From: Nakamurella aerolata
GTDB taxonomy: Bacteria > Actinomycetota > Actinomycetes > Mycobacteriales > Nakamurellaceae
Direction: 5' to 3'
NCBI RefSeq assembly: GCF_013002705.1
Contig: NZ_JABEND010000003.1
Location: forward strand, 1 to 64,000
DNA: 64,000 nt
The notes under the pieces were generated by a model. The model did no database searches. It was not told the origin of the DNA and saw only the letters and a program-made list of their open reading frames with translations. Of the stretch, positions 8,003 through 16,350 are shown in pieces (the stretch's first letter is position 1; every line of letters begins with the position of its first letter). The translations under genes and the position numbers were made by a program.

Positions 8003-8327
8003 GACGGCGGCTCCCCTCGGCAACGGCGTGGTGCACCGGCGTCCGGGGCGGGCGCCCGGCGCTGCGGGGCCCCTCCGTCACCGACGTTCACGGCACTGAA
8101 ACATCCACGGCACTTAACGGCACGGGGTCGGCCCTCGTTGCGAACCGGCGGACCCGCGGCGGCAACCTGGGAATCCAGCCGCACCGTGGGCGCCGGAACA
8201 TCAGCGCCGGAACATCAGCAAGGACGACCCGTGCTCGTCACGCTAGTCACTCCGGTCACCATCTCAGTGCCGACACGCGGCGGCAGCGGCCGACCGCAGC
8301 GCACCCACAGCCACCTCCGGCGGGTTC
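8003..8327. other. 325-base gap with short direct repeats
   Basis: No gene is seen. It contains a perfect 14-base tandem duplication (GCGCCGGAACATCA, 8190-8217) and three spaced copies of CGGCACT around 8092-8122. The promoter of the glpR-comB pair should lie toward 8003-8100, but I cannot mark it. Confidence 0.5.
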
Positions 8328-8996
8328 TCAGCGAGCCGTCCGGTGCCGCAGCCGGGCCATCACCCCGTTGGGAACGTCTTCGACGGTCAGCGCGAACAGC
8401 AGATGGTCGCGCCAGGCCCCGTCGATGTCGAGGTACCGCTTGAGCAGTCCCTCCTGACGAAACCCCAAGCGCCGCACCACTTTCTGCGACGCCTCGTTGG
8501 CCGGCGCGATGGTCGCTTCCACCCGGTGCAGCCCGCCGAAGGTGAACGCGTAGTCCACCCCGATGGCGACAGCGGCCGAAGCCACCCCCTGCTGGTGCAG
8601 CTCCGAATCCACCCAATAGCCCACCCAGCCCGACCGCAGCGCACCGCGCTGGATGGCGCCGAAGGTGACCTGGCCGGCGAACCGTTCGGCCGGTTCCCCC
8701 GAGGCCGATCCCGGGTCAACCTCGATGGCGAACCCGAAGGCCTCGCCGCGCGCGGTGGCCTGCTGCAGCTGTACCCGGTGCCGGCGCCACTCCGGGCGGG
8801 AGTGCCGCTGCTCCCACGTCATCGACCCGCTGACATCCCATGGCCGCAACAGCTTCTCGTCGCGGATCCGGATGCGGCGCCACTCGGCTCCGTCGCTGCG
8901 GCGCAGCGGTCGCAGCGTCACCCGCCCTGCGCCGGACATCGCCGGCCCGAGCGACGCGGGCAGTGCACCGCTCGGCCCGCCCAGAATGGCCTGCAT
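8328..8996 (-). CDS. rimJ: RimJ/RimL-type GNAT N-acetyltransferase
   Basis: A 222-residue GNAT protein resembling ribosomal-protein-alanine acetyltransferases. The fold is visible as VTLRPLRRSDGAEW (beta1/alpha1), FAGQVTFGAIQRG (beta4), GYWVDSELHQQGVASAAV with the acetyl-CoA loop, and ANEASQKVVRRLGFRQEGLLKRYL (motif B). It acetylates N-terminal or lysine amines using acetyl-CoA in the family; the target here is unknown. It lies 3 bases after the stop of glp, so it is the second gene of a glp-rimJ unit, an order also seen in mycobacteria. The start could be internal at MSGAGRVTLRP. Confidence 0.82.
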   Translation of the reverse strand: MQAILGGPSGALPASLGPAMSGAGRVTLRPLRRSDGAEWRRIRIRDEKLLRPWDVSGSMTWEQRHSRPEWRRHRVQLQQATARGEAFGFAIEVDPGSASGEPAERFAGQVTFGAIQRGALRSGWVGYWVDSELHQQGVASAAVAIGVDYAFTFGGLHRVEATIAPANEASQKVVRRLGFRQEGLLKRYLDIDGAWRDHLLFALTVEDVPNGVMARLRHRTAR

Positions 8997-8999
8997 GCC

Positions 9000-10229
9000 C
9001 TATGGTCGCTGCGCCAGGAAGGACACCGCCACTCGAGCCCCTGAGGCCAGCTTGGTGGTGTCCTCGTCAATCAGCACAAGACAGTTGGCCTCCGCCAGTG
9101 ACGCGAGCAGATGGGTGCCGCCGGCGCCGAGCACGTGCACCACGTACTCGTCGTTGTCGTCGCGCATCAGCTGACCGCGCAGAAACTGCCGCCTACCTTC
9201 GGGAGAAGTGACTGGTGCCAACAGTTTTGCGGTGATGGTGCGCCGGTACGGGTTGCGCCGGCCCAGCATCAGCCGCACCACGGGACGGACGATCACCTCG
9301 AACACCACCAGCGCCGACACCGGGTTGCTCGGCAGCATGAACACCGGCACCTTCGGGTCGGGGCCGAGCAGCCCGAACGCCTGCGTCGAGCCCGGCTGCA
9401 TCGCCACTCTGGTGCGGTCGATCTCGCCGAGGTCGGCCAGCGCCTCGGTGACCCGGTCGGCGTACCGGCCACCGGCACCGCCGGCGATGACGATCACCTC
9501 GGACACCAGCGCCCTTGCCTCGACCAGTTCGGCGAATCGGCGCGGGTCGTCACCGGCGATGCCCACCCTTGTCACCTCGGCGCCGGCGTCGCGGGCCGCC
9601 GCGGCCAGCGCGAAAGAGTTGACGTCGTACACCTGTCCCGGCCCCGGCTTGCGCGAGACGTCGACCAGTTCGTCACCGAGCGAGATGACGGTGAGCCGCG
9701 GACGCGGGTGCACCAACACCTTGTCGCGCCCGACAGCGGCCAGCAGGCCGACCTGGGCCGCGCCGATGAACGCGCCGGAACGCACCGCGACGTCGCCGGG
9801 CTGGACGTCCTCGCCGGTGCGGCGGACGTACTGACCCGACCGCACCGACTGCGTCATCCGCACCCTGGCGCCACCCTCGGGTTCGGCACCGGACAGCGGC
9901 ACGACGGCGTCGGCGATGGTGGGCAGCGCGGCGCCGGTGTCGACGTAAACGCACTGCCCCGGCTGCAGCCGGTGGGCCGACCGGGAGCCGGCCGGGATCT
10001 GACCGACCATCGGCAGCGACACCGGCACCTGCTCGCTGGCGCCCTGCACGTCGATGGAGCGCACCGCGTAGCCGTCAACGGCGGCCTGGTCGAACGCCGG
10101 CAGCGCGGAGCTGGCCACCACCTCTTCGGCGCACAGCAGGCCCTGCGCCTCGGAGATCGCCACCCGGACGGGGTGCGGTGGGACCGCGGCAGACAGCACC
10201 GTGTCCAGCTGTTCGGTCACCGATCGCAT
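9000..10229 (-). CDS. glp: MoeA/gephyrin-like molybdotransferase Glp
   Basis: A 409-residue MoeA-family protein. Domain order is typical: N-terminal VEEQ-like domain I/II with PAFDQAAVDGYAVRS (about 43-57), an IPAGSRSAHRLQPGQCVYVDTGA segment, the molybdopterin-binding domain with VISLGDELVD and VIVIAGGAGG, and PVFMLPSNPVSALVVFE, then a C-terminal domain IV. Classical MoeA inserts molybdate into molybdopterin. In Actinobacteria the Glp paralogue instead binds FtsZ and the receptor GlpR. Linkage with a GlpR-like gene favours the division role, although GG replaces the usual GGVS at the catalytic loop (IAGGAGGRYADR), which also hints at altered catalysis. Confidence 0.85.
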   Translation of the reverse strand: MRSVTEQLDTVLSAAVPPHPVRVAISEAQGLLCAEEVVASSALPAFDQAAVDGYAVRSIDVQGASEQVPVSLPMVGQIPAGSRSAHRLQPGQCVYVDTGAALPTIADAVVPLSGAEPEGGARVRMTQSVRSGQYVRRTGEDVQPGDVAVRSGAFIGAAQVGLLAAVGRDKVLVHPRPRLTVISLGDELVDVSRKPGPGQVYDVNSFALAAAARDAGAEVTRVGIAGDDPRRFAELVEARALVSEVIVIAGGAGGRYADRVTEALADLGEIDRTRVAMQPGSTQAFGLLGPDPKVPVFMLPSNPVSALVVFEVIVRPVVRLMLGRRNPYRRTITAKLLAPVTSPEGRRQFLRGQLMRDDNDEYVVHVLGAGGTHLLASLAEANCLVLIDEDTTKLASGARVAVSFLAQRP

Positions 10230-10296
10230 CCAATGGCTCCTGCGGCGGGTCGGGGTCGGGGTGGCCCTACGCTAGCGCGCCGGTCAGCATGGGCAG

Positions 10297-11103
10297 ATGG
10301 ATGGCAACACCGAGCGCGCCGGGGCAACGCATCGTCTCCGATCGGAGAAGGCGGTGCTGCGCCGGTCCGCGCTGCGGCGCCGGGCCGGACGGACCGACGC
10401 CGAACGGTCAGCGGCGCGCGCCGGGATCGCCGCGGCACTGCGCCGGTTGCCGGACGTGCTGCCCGCTGTTGGCACCGTGACGGTGTGCAGTTACCTGCCG
10501 CTGGGCAGCGAGCCGCTGCCGCCGGACGCGGCCGCGCTGCTGGCCGCCGGTGGGCTGCGGGTGCTGTTGCCGGTGGCCAGGCCGGACGAGCCGCTGGATT
10601 GGCGGGAGTGGCGGCCCGGCGCCGAAATCCGGCCGGCCGCACACGGTCTCGACGAGCTGGCCGGCACCGATCTGGGCGCGGCGGCGATCAAGGACGCGGC
10701 CGCTGTGCTGGCGCCGGCGCTGCTGGTCGACCGCGCGGGCCGGCGGCTGGGCCGCGGCGGCGGCTACTACGACCGCAGCCTTGCGCTGCTGGACGATGCC
10801 GTCGCTCCGGCACCGGGCGGACTGGACGGGCCGCCGGTGCCGGGCGGGTCGAGCGGGTCTGGCGGGCCGCCGGTGCCGGAGGGGTCGAGCGGATCTGGCG
10901 GGCCGGCGGTCCCGGACGAGTCTGGCCGGACGGACGGGTCGGACGGGTCAGGCGGGGCGAACGGGTCGGGCGGGGCGCCGCTGCTGATCGCGGTGTTGTT
11001 CGACGACGAGCTGGTGCCCGAACCCTTGCCGGTGGAGGTGTTCGATCGGCCGGTGCAGTACGCGGTGACCCCCAGCGGCGGGCTGACCGCACTCGGCGGC
11101 TGA
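10297..11103 (+). CDS. 5-formyltetrahydrofolate cyclo-ligase with low-complexity insert
   Basis: Converts 5-formyl-THF to methenyl-THF with ATP. Conserved parts are the basic LRSEKAVLRRSALRRRAGR N terminus, CSYLPLGSEPLP, the LLVDRAGRRLGRGGGYYDR nucleotide/folate loop and the C-terminal VPEPLPVEVFDRPVQYAVTP-like end. The family is usually about 190 residues; this one is 268. The excess is a Gly/Ser/Pro-rich block at about 171-226 (repeated VPGGSSGSGGPP-type units) placed between the YYDR helix and the LLIAVLFDDE strand, encoded by near-perfect tandem repeats. It is divergent from glp. Confidence 0.88.
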   Translation: MDGNTERAGATHRLRSEKAVLRRSALRRRAGRTDAERSAARAGIAAALRRLPDVLPAVGTVTVCSYLPLGSEPLPPDAAALLAAGGLRVLLPVARPDEPLDWREWRPGAEIRPAAHGLDELAGTDLGAAAIKDAAAVLAPALLVDRAGRRLGRGGGYYDRSLALLDDAVAPAPGGLDGPPVPGGSSGSGGPPVPEGSSGSGGPAVPDESGRTDGSDGSGGANGSGGAPLLIAVLFDDELVPEPLPVEVFDRPVQYAVTPSGGLTALGG

Positions 11104-11337
11104 CCCTGACAACCCGTCACCCGAGGGGCGCACGCCCGCACCGAATCGGCGATCGCGCCGGCCATCCTGGCAACCCGTCACCCGCGGGCGCACCGCGGCT
11201 GACCCGGGGAGCGCCGCTGGACCGCGGAACAACCCTTCCATGGTTTGCGTTGCACGTGGCGAGTTGGCAGTCTTATTGCGAGAGTGCTAATGCCCGGTCT
11301 GGCCGGCCGGTGTTGCGCCGTTCGATGGAGGTGGCTC

Positions 11338-11748
11338 TTGCCCACGTACGAATACGTCTGCCGGGACTGCGGGCACCACTTGGAGGCGGTGCAGAAGTTC
11401 ACCGACGACCCGCTGACCACCTGCCCGGAATGCGGCGGGTCGCTGCGCAAGCACTACGGCTCGGTCGGCGTGGTGTTCAAGGGCAGCGGCTGGTACCACA
11501 ACGACTCGCGGGCCGGCAGCGGCTCCGGGTCGGGGTCCGGGTCGGGCAAGAGCACGGACAGTTCCGGCGGCTCCAGCGACAGCTCCAGCGGCTCGGGCAG
11601 CTCCAGCGGCTCGGGCAGTTCCGGCAAGGACAAGGCGGCGGCGAAGAGCTCCGACAAGAGCAGCGGTTCATCCGGCAAGTCGGACTCCAAGAGCACAGCG
11701 GGATCGTCGTCGTCCGCCGGGAGCAAGGCGGCCTCCCCGTCCAGCTGA
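11338..11748 (+). CDS. FmdB-family zinc-ribbon protein
   Basis: A 136-residue FmdB-like regulator/accessory protein. The N-terminal zinc ribbon begins PTYEYVCRDCGHHLE and has the pairs CRDC and CPEC. It is followed by GVVFKGSGWYHND, typical of the family, and a long Ser/Gly/Lys-rich tail of about 80 residues. The start is a TTG with GGAGG seven bases upstream, because PTYEYVC must directly follow the initiator; upstream in-frame codons give unlikely sequence. The mycobacterial homologue also sits beside the cyclo-ligase gene. The tail looks disordered and expands by simple repeats. Confidence 0.85.
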   Translation: MPTYEYVCRDCGHHLEAVQKFTDDPLTTCPECGGSLRKHYGSVGVVFKGSGWYHNDSRAGSGSGSGSGSGKSTDSSGGSSDSSSGSGSSSGSGSSGKDKAAAKSSDKSSGSSGKSDSKSTAGSSSSAGSKAASPSS

Positions 11749-11949
11749 CCGGCTGAACGCCTGCGACGCCGACCCACACCGCAACGCACCGGAACCGCGG
11801 CTTGGCACCGCCGCCCGGGGTTGGACCCCGCGAGGCTTCGACTGTGGGTTGTCCACAGGTCGCGCGGCGGCCTGTCCACACCCGCGAAATCCATCAACAG
11901 CCGATCGACATCGCTGGTGCAGGTGAGGTAGCCGCCCTAGCGTCGGTGC

Positions 11950-12723
11950 ATGTCCATCGCCACCGCTGAGCCGATCCGATCCGAGCGCGCATTCTTGCTG
12001 CGCCACAAGGGTTCTCGCGGCGAGCGGCGCTCGGCCCGCGCACCGGGCAGCACCTCGATCCGATCGTCGCAGCGCGAGCTGCACCCCAGCTGGCCGGAGC
12101 GGGTCGGCGCCGCGCTGCGTCACCATCGCCGCGGCGGCAAGCACTTCCGGACGCTGCGCCGCGCGCTGGCGCTGCTGCTGGTGTTGGTCGCCGCGGTGCT
12201 GGCATTGGCACCGCCACCGGCGTCCGACGGGGTGCGGGTGCTGACCGCGGCGCGCGATCTGCCGCCCGGCACCGTCCTTGCCGCCCAAGATGTGCAGCGC
12301 CGCACCGATTCTCATCCACCCGACGGTGCCGTCGCCGACGTCGCCACGCTGGTGGGCCGGCCGCTCGCTGCCGGCGTCCGACGCGGCCAGATCCTCACCG
12401 ATACCGCCGTGGTGCCGGCGACCGGTCCGCAGCCGGGCCGTGGGCGGGTGGCGGTTCCGGTGCGGTTGACCGATCCGGGTCCCGGCGGCCTGCTGGTTCC
12501 CGGTGTGCACCTTGCGGTGCTGGCGGTGGACGACGCCGGGGCCGGCAGGGTGATCACTCCGGACGCGGTGCTGCTCTCGGTAGCCCGCTCACCGGACCGG
12601 CCGGGACCGGCCGGAAGTGGCACTACCCACACGATTGGATGCCTGCTGGCTGTGTCTGCGAAAGACGCCGACGCGCTCGCTTCAGCGAGTCTGAGCGGCC
12701 GTCTGGCGGTACGATTCACCTGA
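11950..12723 (+). CDS. SAF-domain membrane-anchored protein (CpaB/FlgA-like)
   Basis: A 257-residue protein: a basic cytoplasmic N terminus to about 75, one transmembrane helix (LALLLVLVAAVLALAPPP), then a SAF domain (VLTAARDLPPGTVLAAQDV, with GRPLAAGVRRGQILT) and a beta-rich RcpC/CpaB-like part ending RLAVRFT. Such proteins are periplasmic pilus-assembly or flagellar P-ring-like chaperones. No other pilus gene is nearby; in actinomycetes lone SAF proteins of this shape are common and unassigned. The stop lies 181 bases before mscL. Confidence 0.75.
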   Translation: MSIATAEPIRSERAFLLRHKGSRGERRSARAPGSTSIRSSQRELHPSWPERVGAALRHHRRGGKHFRTLRRALALLLVLVAAVLALAPPPASDGVRVLTAARDLPPGTVLAAQDVQRRTDSHPPDGAVADVATLVGRPLAAGVRRGQILTDTAVVPATGPQPGRGRVAVPVRLTDPGPGGLLVPGVHLAVLAVDDAGAGRVITPDAVLLSVARSPDRPGPAGSGTTHTIGCLLAVSAKDADALASASLSGRLAVRFT

Positions 12724-12904
12724 AAGGATGCATGTATCGAGGGTCCTGCCTACCGTGCGTAGGCCAAGTGAAATGCAATTCCAAAAAGTATGTGAATCGT
12801 CACCAGCAGAGCCGAGTCCGTTCACAGCAAATGTTTCAAATTTGGGTAGTGTGCCACCCGCACGGGCGCCGCATCTGGTGCGCCCCCACACAGGAGGCAA
12901 CGGC

Positions 12905-13327
12905 GTGATCAAGGGCTTCAAAGAGTTCATCATGCGCGGCAACGTCATCGAACTGGCGATCGCCGTGGTCATCGGTACCGCATTCCAGAAGGTGGTGGAC
13001 GTCGTGGTGACCTCGATCATCACCCCGATCCTGAACGCCTTCACCGGACCCAGCTCGGCCGGTCTCGGGTTCTTCGTCCGCAGCGGCAAGGAGAACACCT
13101 ACATGGACTTCTCCGCGGTGATCAACGCGATCATCGTGTTCCTGCTGACCGCGCTGGTGGTCTACCTGGTGTTCGTGGTCCCGATGAATAAGCTCAACGA
13201 GCGTCGCGCCGCCAAGCGTGCCGCCGCTGGCATCATCGAGGACCCGGAGCCGGCCTCCGAGCAAGAGCTGCTGGTCGAGATCCGCGATCTGCTGAGCGCT
13301 CAGCAGGGTGGCGGCAAGGCTCTGTAA
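12905..13327 (+). CDS. mscL: Large-conductance mechanosensitive channel MscL
   Basis: A 140-residue channel that opens under membrane tension to release solutes during osmotic downshock. It has the signature N terminus IKGFKEFIMRGNVIELAIAV (amphipathic helix and pore-lining TM1 with the AIAVVIGTAF constriction), a periplasmic loop, TM2 (INAIIVFLLTALVVYLVFVV) and a cytoplasmic helix ending EIRDLLSAQQ. It starts at GTG, because AGGAGG lies nine bases upstream and the family begins here; longer upstream frames are not credible. The upstream 180 bases are notably AT-richer, as expected of a promoter region. Confidence 0.95.
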   Translation: MIKGFKEFIMRGNVIELAIAVVIGTAFQKVVDVVVTSIITPILNAFTGPSSAGLGFFVRSGKENTYMDFSAVINAIIVFLLTALVVYLVFVVPMNKLNERRAAKRAAAGIIEDPEPASEQELLVEIRDLLSAQQGGGKAL

Positions 13328-13440
13328 TTAGGCCAAGGCACCAGCCGCAGCACTGCGCTGTCCGAGCCTCCGGCGACGCTCGTCGCGTCTCCGGGCTCAC
13401 CACCAGCAGGACGCCCAGCATCCTCCGGCGCGACCTGATC

Positions 13441-13487
13441 ACCGGCCGCCGCACCGCGATCTCAACGATCGTGGTGTGGCGGCCGGT
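13441..13487 (+). terminator. Rho-independent terminator downstream of mscL
   Basis: A 15-base stem (ACCGGCCGCCGCACC with GGTGTGGCGGCCGGT, one mismatch) around a 17-base loop, followed by TTTT. It lies 114 bases after the mscL stop. Confidence 0.7.
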
Positions 13488-13716
13488 TTTCATGAAGCCA
13501 ACGGGTTTGCGGGTCGGCGCCGCGGCCGGTGCCGCCGCGCTGGTCCTCGCGCGGGTCATCACCGCGTTCGTCCGCGGTGGTGCTGGGAAGCAGCTGCGCG
13601 CCGAGCGTCTCGGCGAGCCGGCGGCGGGCGGCCGCGATAGCGGCGTCAGCGTCCCGCGCGGAAGCAGCACCGTCGCCGCCGGCCGGGCGGGTGCGGCTGT
13701 TGCTCCCACGGTGGCC

Positions 13717-13833
13717 GTCAGTGCCGCCGGTGTTGTCGGTGCCGCCGGTGTTGTCAGTGCCGCCGGTGTTGTCAGTGTTGTTGGTGCCGCCGGTGTTGTC
13801 GGTGCCGCCGGTGTTGTCAGTGCCGTCGGTGCT
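13717..13833. repeat. 18-base tandem repeat (about 6.5 units)
   Basis: Units of the form GTCRGTGCCGCCGGTGTT start at 13717, 13735, 13753, 13780, 13798 and 13816, with a 9-base half unit at 13771. On the minus strand they would encode NTGGTD hexapeptides in an open frame (13462-13911) with no family resemblance. The 622-base gap between mscL and the LEA-like gene otherwise holds only the terminator. Confidence 0.8.
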
Positions 13834-13949
13834 ACGGCCCGGTAGGTTCATCACCATCATCATCGTCCGCCGCGCAACCGGTGGCTTCGCAGACTCCCTC
13901 CCATTCCCCACTCCCCCGAGCAGTTCAACACGAAAGGTGTTCCGAGCAG

Positions 13950-14330
13950 ATGAGCTTCATCGACAAGGCCAAGGAAATGGCCAGCGACGCCGTCGACAAG
14001 ATCAAGGACGTCGCCGACGACATCGGCGAGAAGGCCGGTCCGGCCTGGGACAAGGCCAAGGACGTCGCGGAGGACATCGGCGACAAGGCCAAGGACGTTG
14101 CTGGCGACCTCAAGGACAAGGTCTTCGGTGACGACGACGCCGCCGACGATGCCAAGCGCGCCGCGAACGACGCCGGCGATGCCGTCTCCGATGCCGCCGG
14201 TGACGCCAAGGCTGCCGCGAAAGACGCCGGTGACGCCGTCTCCGACGCCGCGGCCGACGCGAAAGGCACGGTGGCCGACAAGGTTTCGGACGCGGCCGAC
14301 GCCGCCAAGGACCGGCTCGACAACAAGTAG
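13950..14330 (+). CDS. LEA/apolipoprotein-like amphipathic repeat protein
   Basis: A 126-residue, highly charged Ala/Lys/Asp protein lacking aromatic residues after Trp33, beginning MSFIDKAKEMASDAVDKI. It is built of about 11-residue amphipathic repeats (DKAKDVAEDIG, DKAKDVAGDLK, then KRAANDAGDAVSDAAG), the pattern of late-embryogenesis-abundant and CsbD-like stress proteins that fold on drying or on membranes. The start is the ATG that opens the repeats; a GAAAGG lies about 12 bases upstream. A role in desiccation or osmotic stress fits its position near mscL but is inference. Confidence 0.7.
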   Translation: MSFIDKAKEMASDAVDKIKDVADDIGEKAGPAWDKAKDVAEDIGDKAKDVAGDLKDKVFGDDDAADDAKRAANDAGDAVSDAAGDAKAAAKDAGDAVSDAAADAKGTVADKVSDAADAAKDRLDNK

Positions 14331-14511
14331 CCGCCGGCCCGGTCACGACGACAACCCGCCGCGGCGACAACCCGCCGCTGCGACAACCCGCCGCGACAGC
14401 CGTGACCAGCCACTGGTCAGGCCCGGCAACCCGTTCGACAGATCACCCCGACAGATCACCGACGCCAGCCGGCACAACGCCAGTCGGCACAACACCAGCT
14501 GGCACAACACT

Positions 14512-14539
14512 GTGGCCCCGCCAGTTCCGGCGGGGCCAC
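14512..14539. terminator. Hairpin between convergent LEA-like and moaB genes
   Basis: A perfect 11-base stem GTGGCCCCGCC/GGCGGGGCCAC around a 6-base loop, without a T tract. Its position between convergent genes suggests bidirectional termination. Before it (14338-14395) is a short repeat of CGACAACCCGCCGC. Confidence 0.55.
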
Positions 14540-14611
14540 TGTGCTTGGTGGGCGGCTTGCTGGACCTTGCCGGGCGCCGTGGTGGATTGGCTGGTGCTGG
14601 ATTCGCTGGTG

Positions 14612-14671
14612 ATGGACCTGCGGCCAATGGACCCGCGGCCGATGGATCGGCGGCCGATGGATCCACGGGAG
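14612..14671. repeat. 15-base tandem repeat upstream of moaB 3' end
   Basis: Four units beginning ATGGA (ATGGACCTGCGGCCA and variants). Non-coding by context: it lies between the hairpin at 14512 and the moaB stop. Confidence 0.7.
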
Positions 14672-14692
14672 TGCGGTTGGGTGAGTGGTCGG

Positions 14693-15196
14693 CTACTCGA
14701 CGGCCGGGTCGGACAACTCCTCGATCACATAGCGCGCCAACGGGATCAGCGTCGCGAGGCCGTCCCTGATGGCGGCCCGCGAGCCGGCGATGTTGGCGAT
14801 CAGCGTCGAGCCGGACACCCCCACCACCCCGCGGGAAACGACGGCGTCGACCACACCGGCCGTCATCCCCGACCAGCGCACCGCCTCGGTGATGCCCGGC
14901 AGCTTCCGGTCGATCACCTCGTCGGTGACGTCCGGGGTGACATCGCGTGGGGTGACGCCGGTGCCCCCGACCGTGACCAGCAGGTCGACGCCGCCGATCA
15001 CGCCGGTGTTCAGCGCCGACCTGATGTCGACCGCTTCCGACGGCACGGCCAGCGCACCGTCCACCACGAACCCGGCCTCGGTGAGCAACTCGGTGACCAG
15101 CGCCGCCGCCCCACCGTCGTCCTGGCCGTGCACCAGATCATCGGAAATGGAAACGATCAAAGCGCGTCCGGCGGGGCTGGTCGCGGGATTGGTCAC
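14693..15196 (-). CDS. moaB: MoaB/Mog-like molybdopterin biosynthesis protein
   Basis: A 167-residue MoaB/Mog-family protein, which adenylylates molybdopterin before metal insertion. Visible are ALIVSISDDLVHGQDD, LVTVGGTGVTPRDVTPDVT (the GGTG-x6-D(V/A)T substrate loop), EVIDRKLPG and VVGVSGSTLIANIAGS (the PG(S/N)P-like loop replaced by SGS). The start is GTG 15196, with AGGAGAG just upstream; the longer frame to 15457 crosses a hairpin. It is unlinked to other Moa genes here except the MoeA-like glp 4 kb away. Confidence 0.88.
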   Translation of the reverse strand: MTNPATSPAGRALIVSISDDLVHGQDDGGAAALVTELLTEAGFVVDGALAVPSEAVDIRSALNTGVIGGVDLLVTVGGTGVTPRDVTPDVTDEVIDRKLPGITEAVRWSGMTAGVVDAVVSRGVVGVSGSTLIANIAGSRAAIRDGLATLIPLARYVIEELSDPAVE

Positions 15197-15402
15197 TGCA
15201 CTCTCCTGTTCGGCTGAGCGTCGCGTGCACTCGGTGGAATGTCGGCAGTTGGGCCGACCTGCGTCCGACGGTTCGTGGCGTCGGCCGTGGCTGCTGGTCA
15301 GCGTAACGATGGCGGTGCCGACCCGCCGATCCGGCCCGGCCACGCCGGGCCGTCGGTGCCGCCGGTCAACTCCACCGGCCGCCACTGCCGCCCGCAGTTT
15401 CG

Positions 15403-15473
15403 ACCTCAGCTGCCTCCAGTGGCGCACAACCGCGGGAAATCGCCGGTTCTGCGCCACTGGAGGCAGCTCAGGT
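15403..15473. terminator. Long stem-loop at the 3' end of the alpha/beta-hydrolase gene
   Basis: Arms at 15403-15426 and 15450-15473 (ACCTCAGCTGCCTCCAGTGG... and its complement) match at 23 of 24 bases, with a 23-base loop. The right arm includes the stop codon of the leftward hydrolase gene. It probably terminates that transcript before moaB, but it is longer than usual terminators and lacks a T tract, so it could be a repeat element. Confidence 0.6.
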
Positions 15474-16202
15474 ACAAGCTTGCGAAGCCAAGAAGTCGAC
15501 CGCGCCGTGCCGGAACGCCCTCGCGGTCACGGCGCTGACGTGATCGCGGCCGGGGATCGACAAGAACTGGCCGGCCGGCAACGACGCGGCGAGCCGCTCG
15601 GCCCCGGCGGCGACCTTGTCGTCGGCTCCGGCGACCAACAGCAGCGGCTGCTCCGGCCGCCCGGTGGCGCGCGGGGTGCCGTCCAGCCCGGCCAGCACCG
15701 CCGGCGGAGCGGCCGGCAAGTCTTCGGGTGGGACCTCGGCCAGCAGCGCCCGCCCGTCGAACCCGCCGAGCACCGCCCGGCGCACCGGCACCGGGCCACC
15801 GGCGAGCAGCGTCCAGCCCAGCCGCGAACCCAGCGAGTAGCCCAGCAGGTCAAGCCGATCCGGCACCGACGTGCCGGGCTGCTCGGCCAGCACCGCCGTC
15901 ACCGCCCCCGTCAGCCACTCGGTGAGCGCGGGCACGGTGTACTCCGCCGGGTCGTCGGGGGCGTCGGATTGCCCGTGCCCCAACAGGTCCGGGGCGATCA
16001 CCCAGCGCCCCGCCCGCGCCAGCCCGAGCAGGTGCCCGGTGCGCTGCCAGGTGTCCTCCGCCGACGACCCGAGGCCATGGACGGCCAGCACCGGCGGCCG
16101 CGGGCCAGGGTTACCGGCCAGCAGCAGCGAGATGCGCTGCTGCCGGTCGCCCCGCCGCACCGTCACCACCCGGCGTTCGATCGGGATGTCGAGCACCAGC
16201 AC
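15468..16202 (-). CDS. Alpha/beta-hydrolase
   Basis: A 244-residue alpha/beta-hydrolase. Visible are the oxyanion segment PVLAVHGLGSSAEDTW, VIAPDLLGHGQSDAP, the nucleophile elbow LLGYSLGSRLGW (Ser in GYSLG), a late acid in VAGADDKV and the catalytic His in IPGRDHVSAV. The substrate is unknown. The start is taken at GTG 16202 (VLVLDIPIERR), which has AGGAGG nine bases upstream; a GTG at 16229 is an alternative. It ends inside a strong hairpin. Confidence 0.8.
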   Translation of the reverse strand: MLVLDIPIERRVVTVRRGDRQQRISLLLAGNPGPRPPVLAVHGLGSSAEDTWQRTGHLLGLARAGRWVIAPDLLGHGQSDAPDDPAEYTVPALTEWLTGAVTAVLAEQPGTSVPDRLDLLGYSLGSRLGWTLLAGGPVPVRRAVLGGFDGRALLAEVPPEDLPAAPPAVLAGLDGTPRATGRPEQPLLLVAGADDKVAAGAERLAASLPAGQFLSIPGRDHVSAVTARAFRHGAVDFLASQACT

Positions 16203-16350
16203 GGGCCTCACCTCCTGCTGCCTCGTCACGCGGTCCTGCTCGCTAGGGTATGACCGCCGCACGTCACCTTTCCCGGCCGCACGGCAGCGGGACAGGCGGC
16301 TGCCGCCCCGGCGGACGGACAACCGAACACCCGAGCAGTCAAGGAGCGCC

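Noticed and set aside
13717-13833. CRISPR or coding repeat on the plus strand
   Set aside because: 18-base head-to-tail repeat without spacers; the plus-strand frame has no family resemblance or ribosome site.
14343-14666. Minus-strand Pro/Ala-rich gene
   Set aside because: Composition comes entirely from short tandem repeats and a hairpin; no start signal.
15197-15457. N-terminal extension of MoaB
   Set aside because: It would run through a strong hairpin and gives Arg-rich sequence; the GTG at 15196 has a good ribosome site.
15403-15473. Insertion-sequence terminal repeats
   Set aside because: The arms enclose only 23 bases and no transposase is near; hairpin or terminator is simpler.
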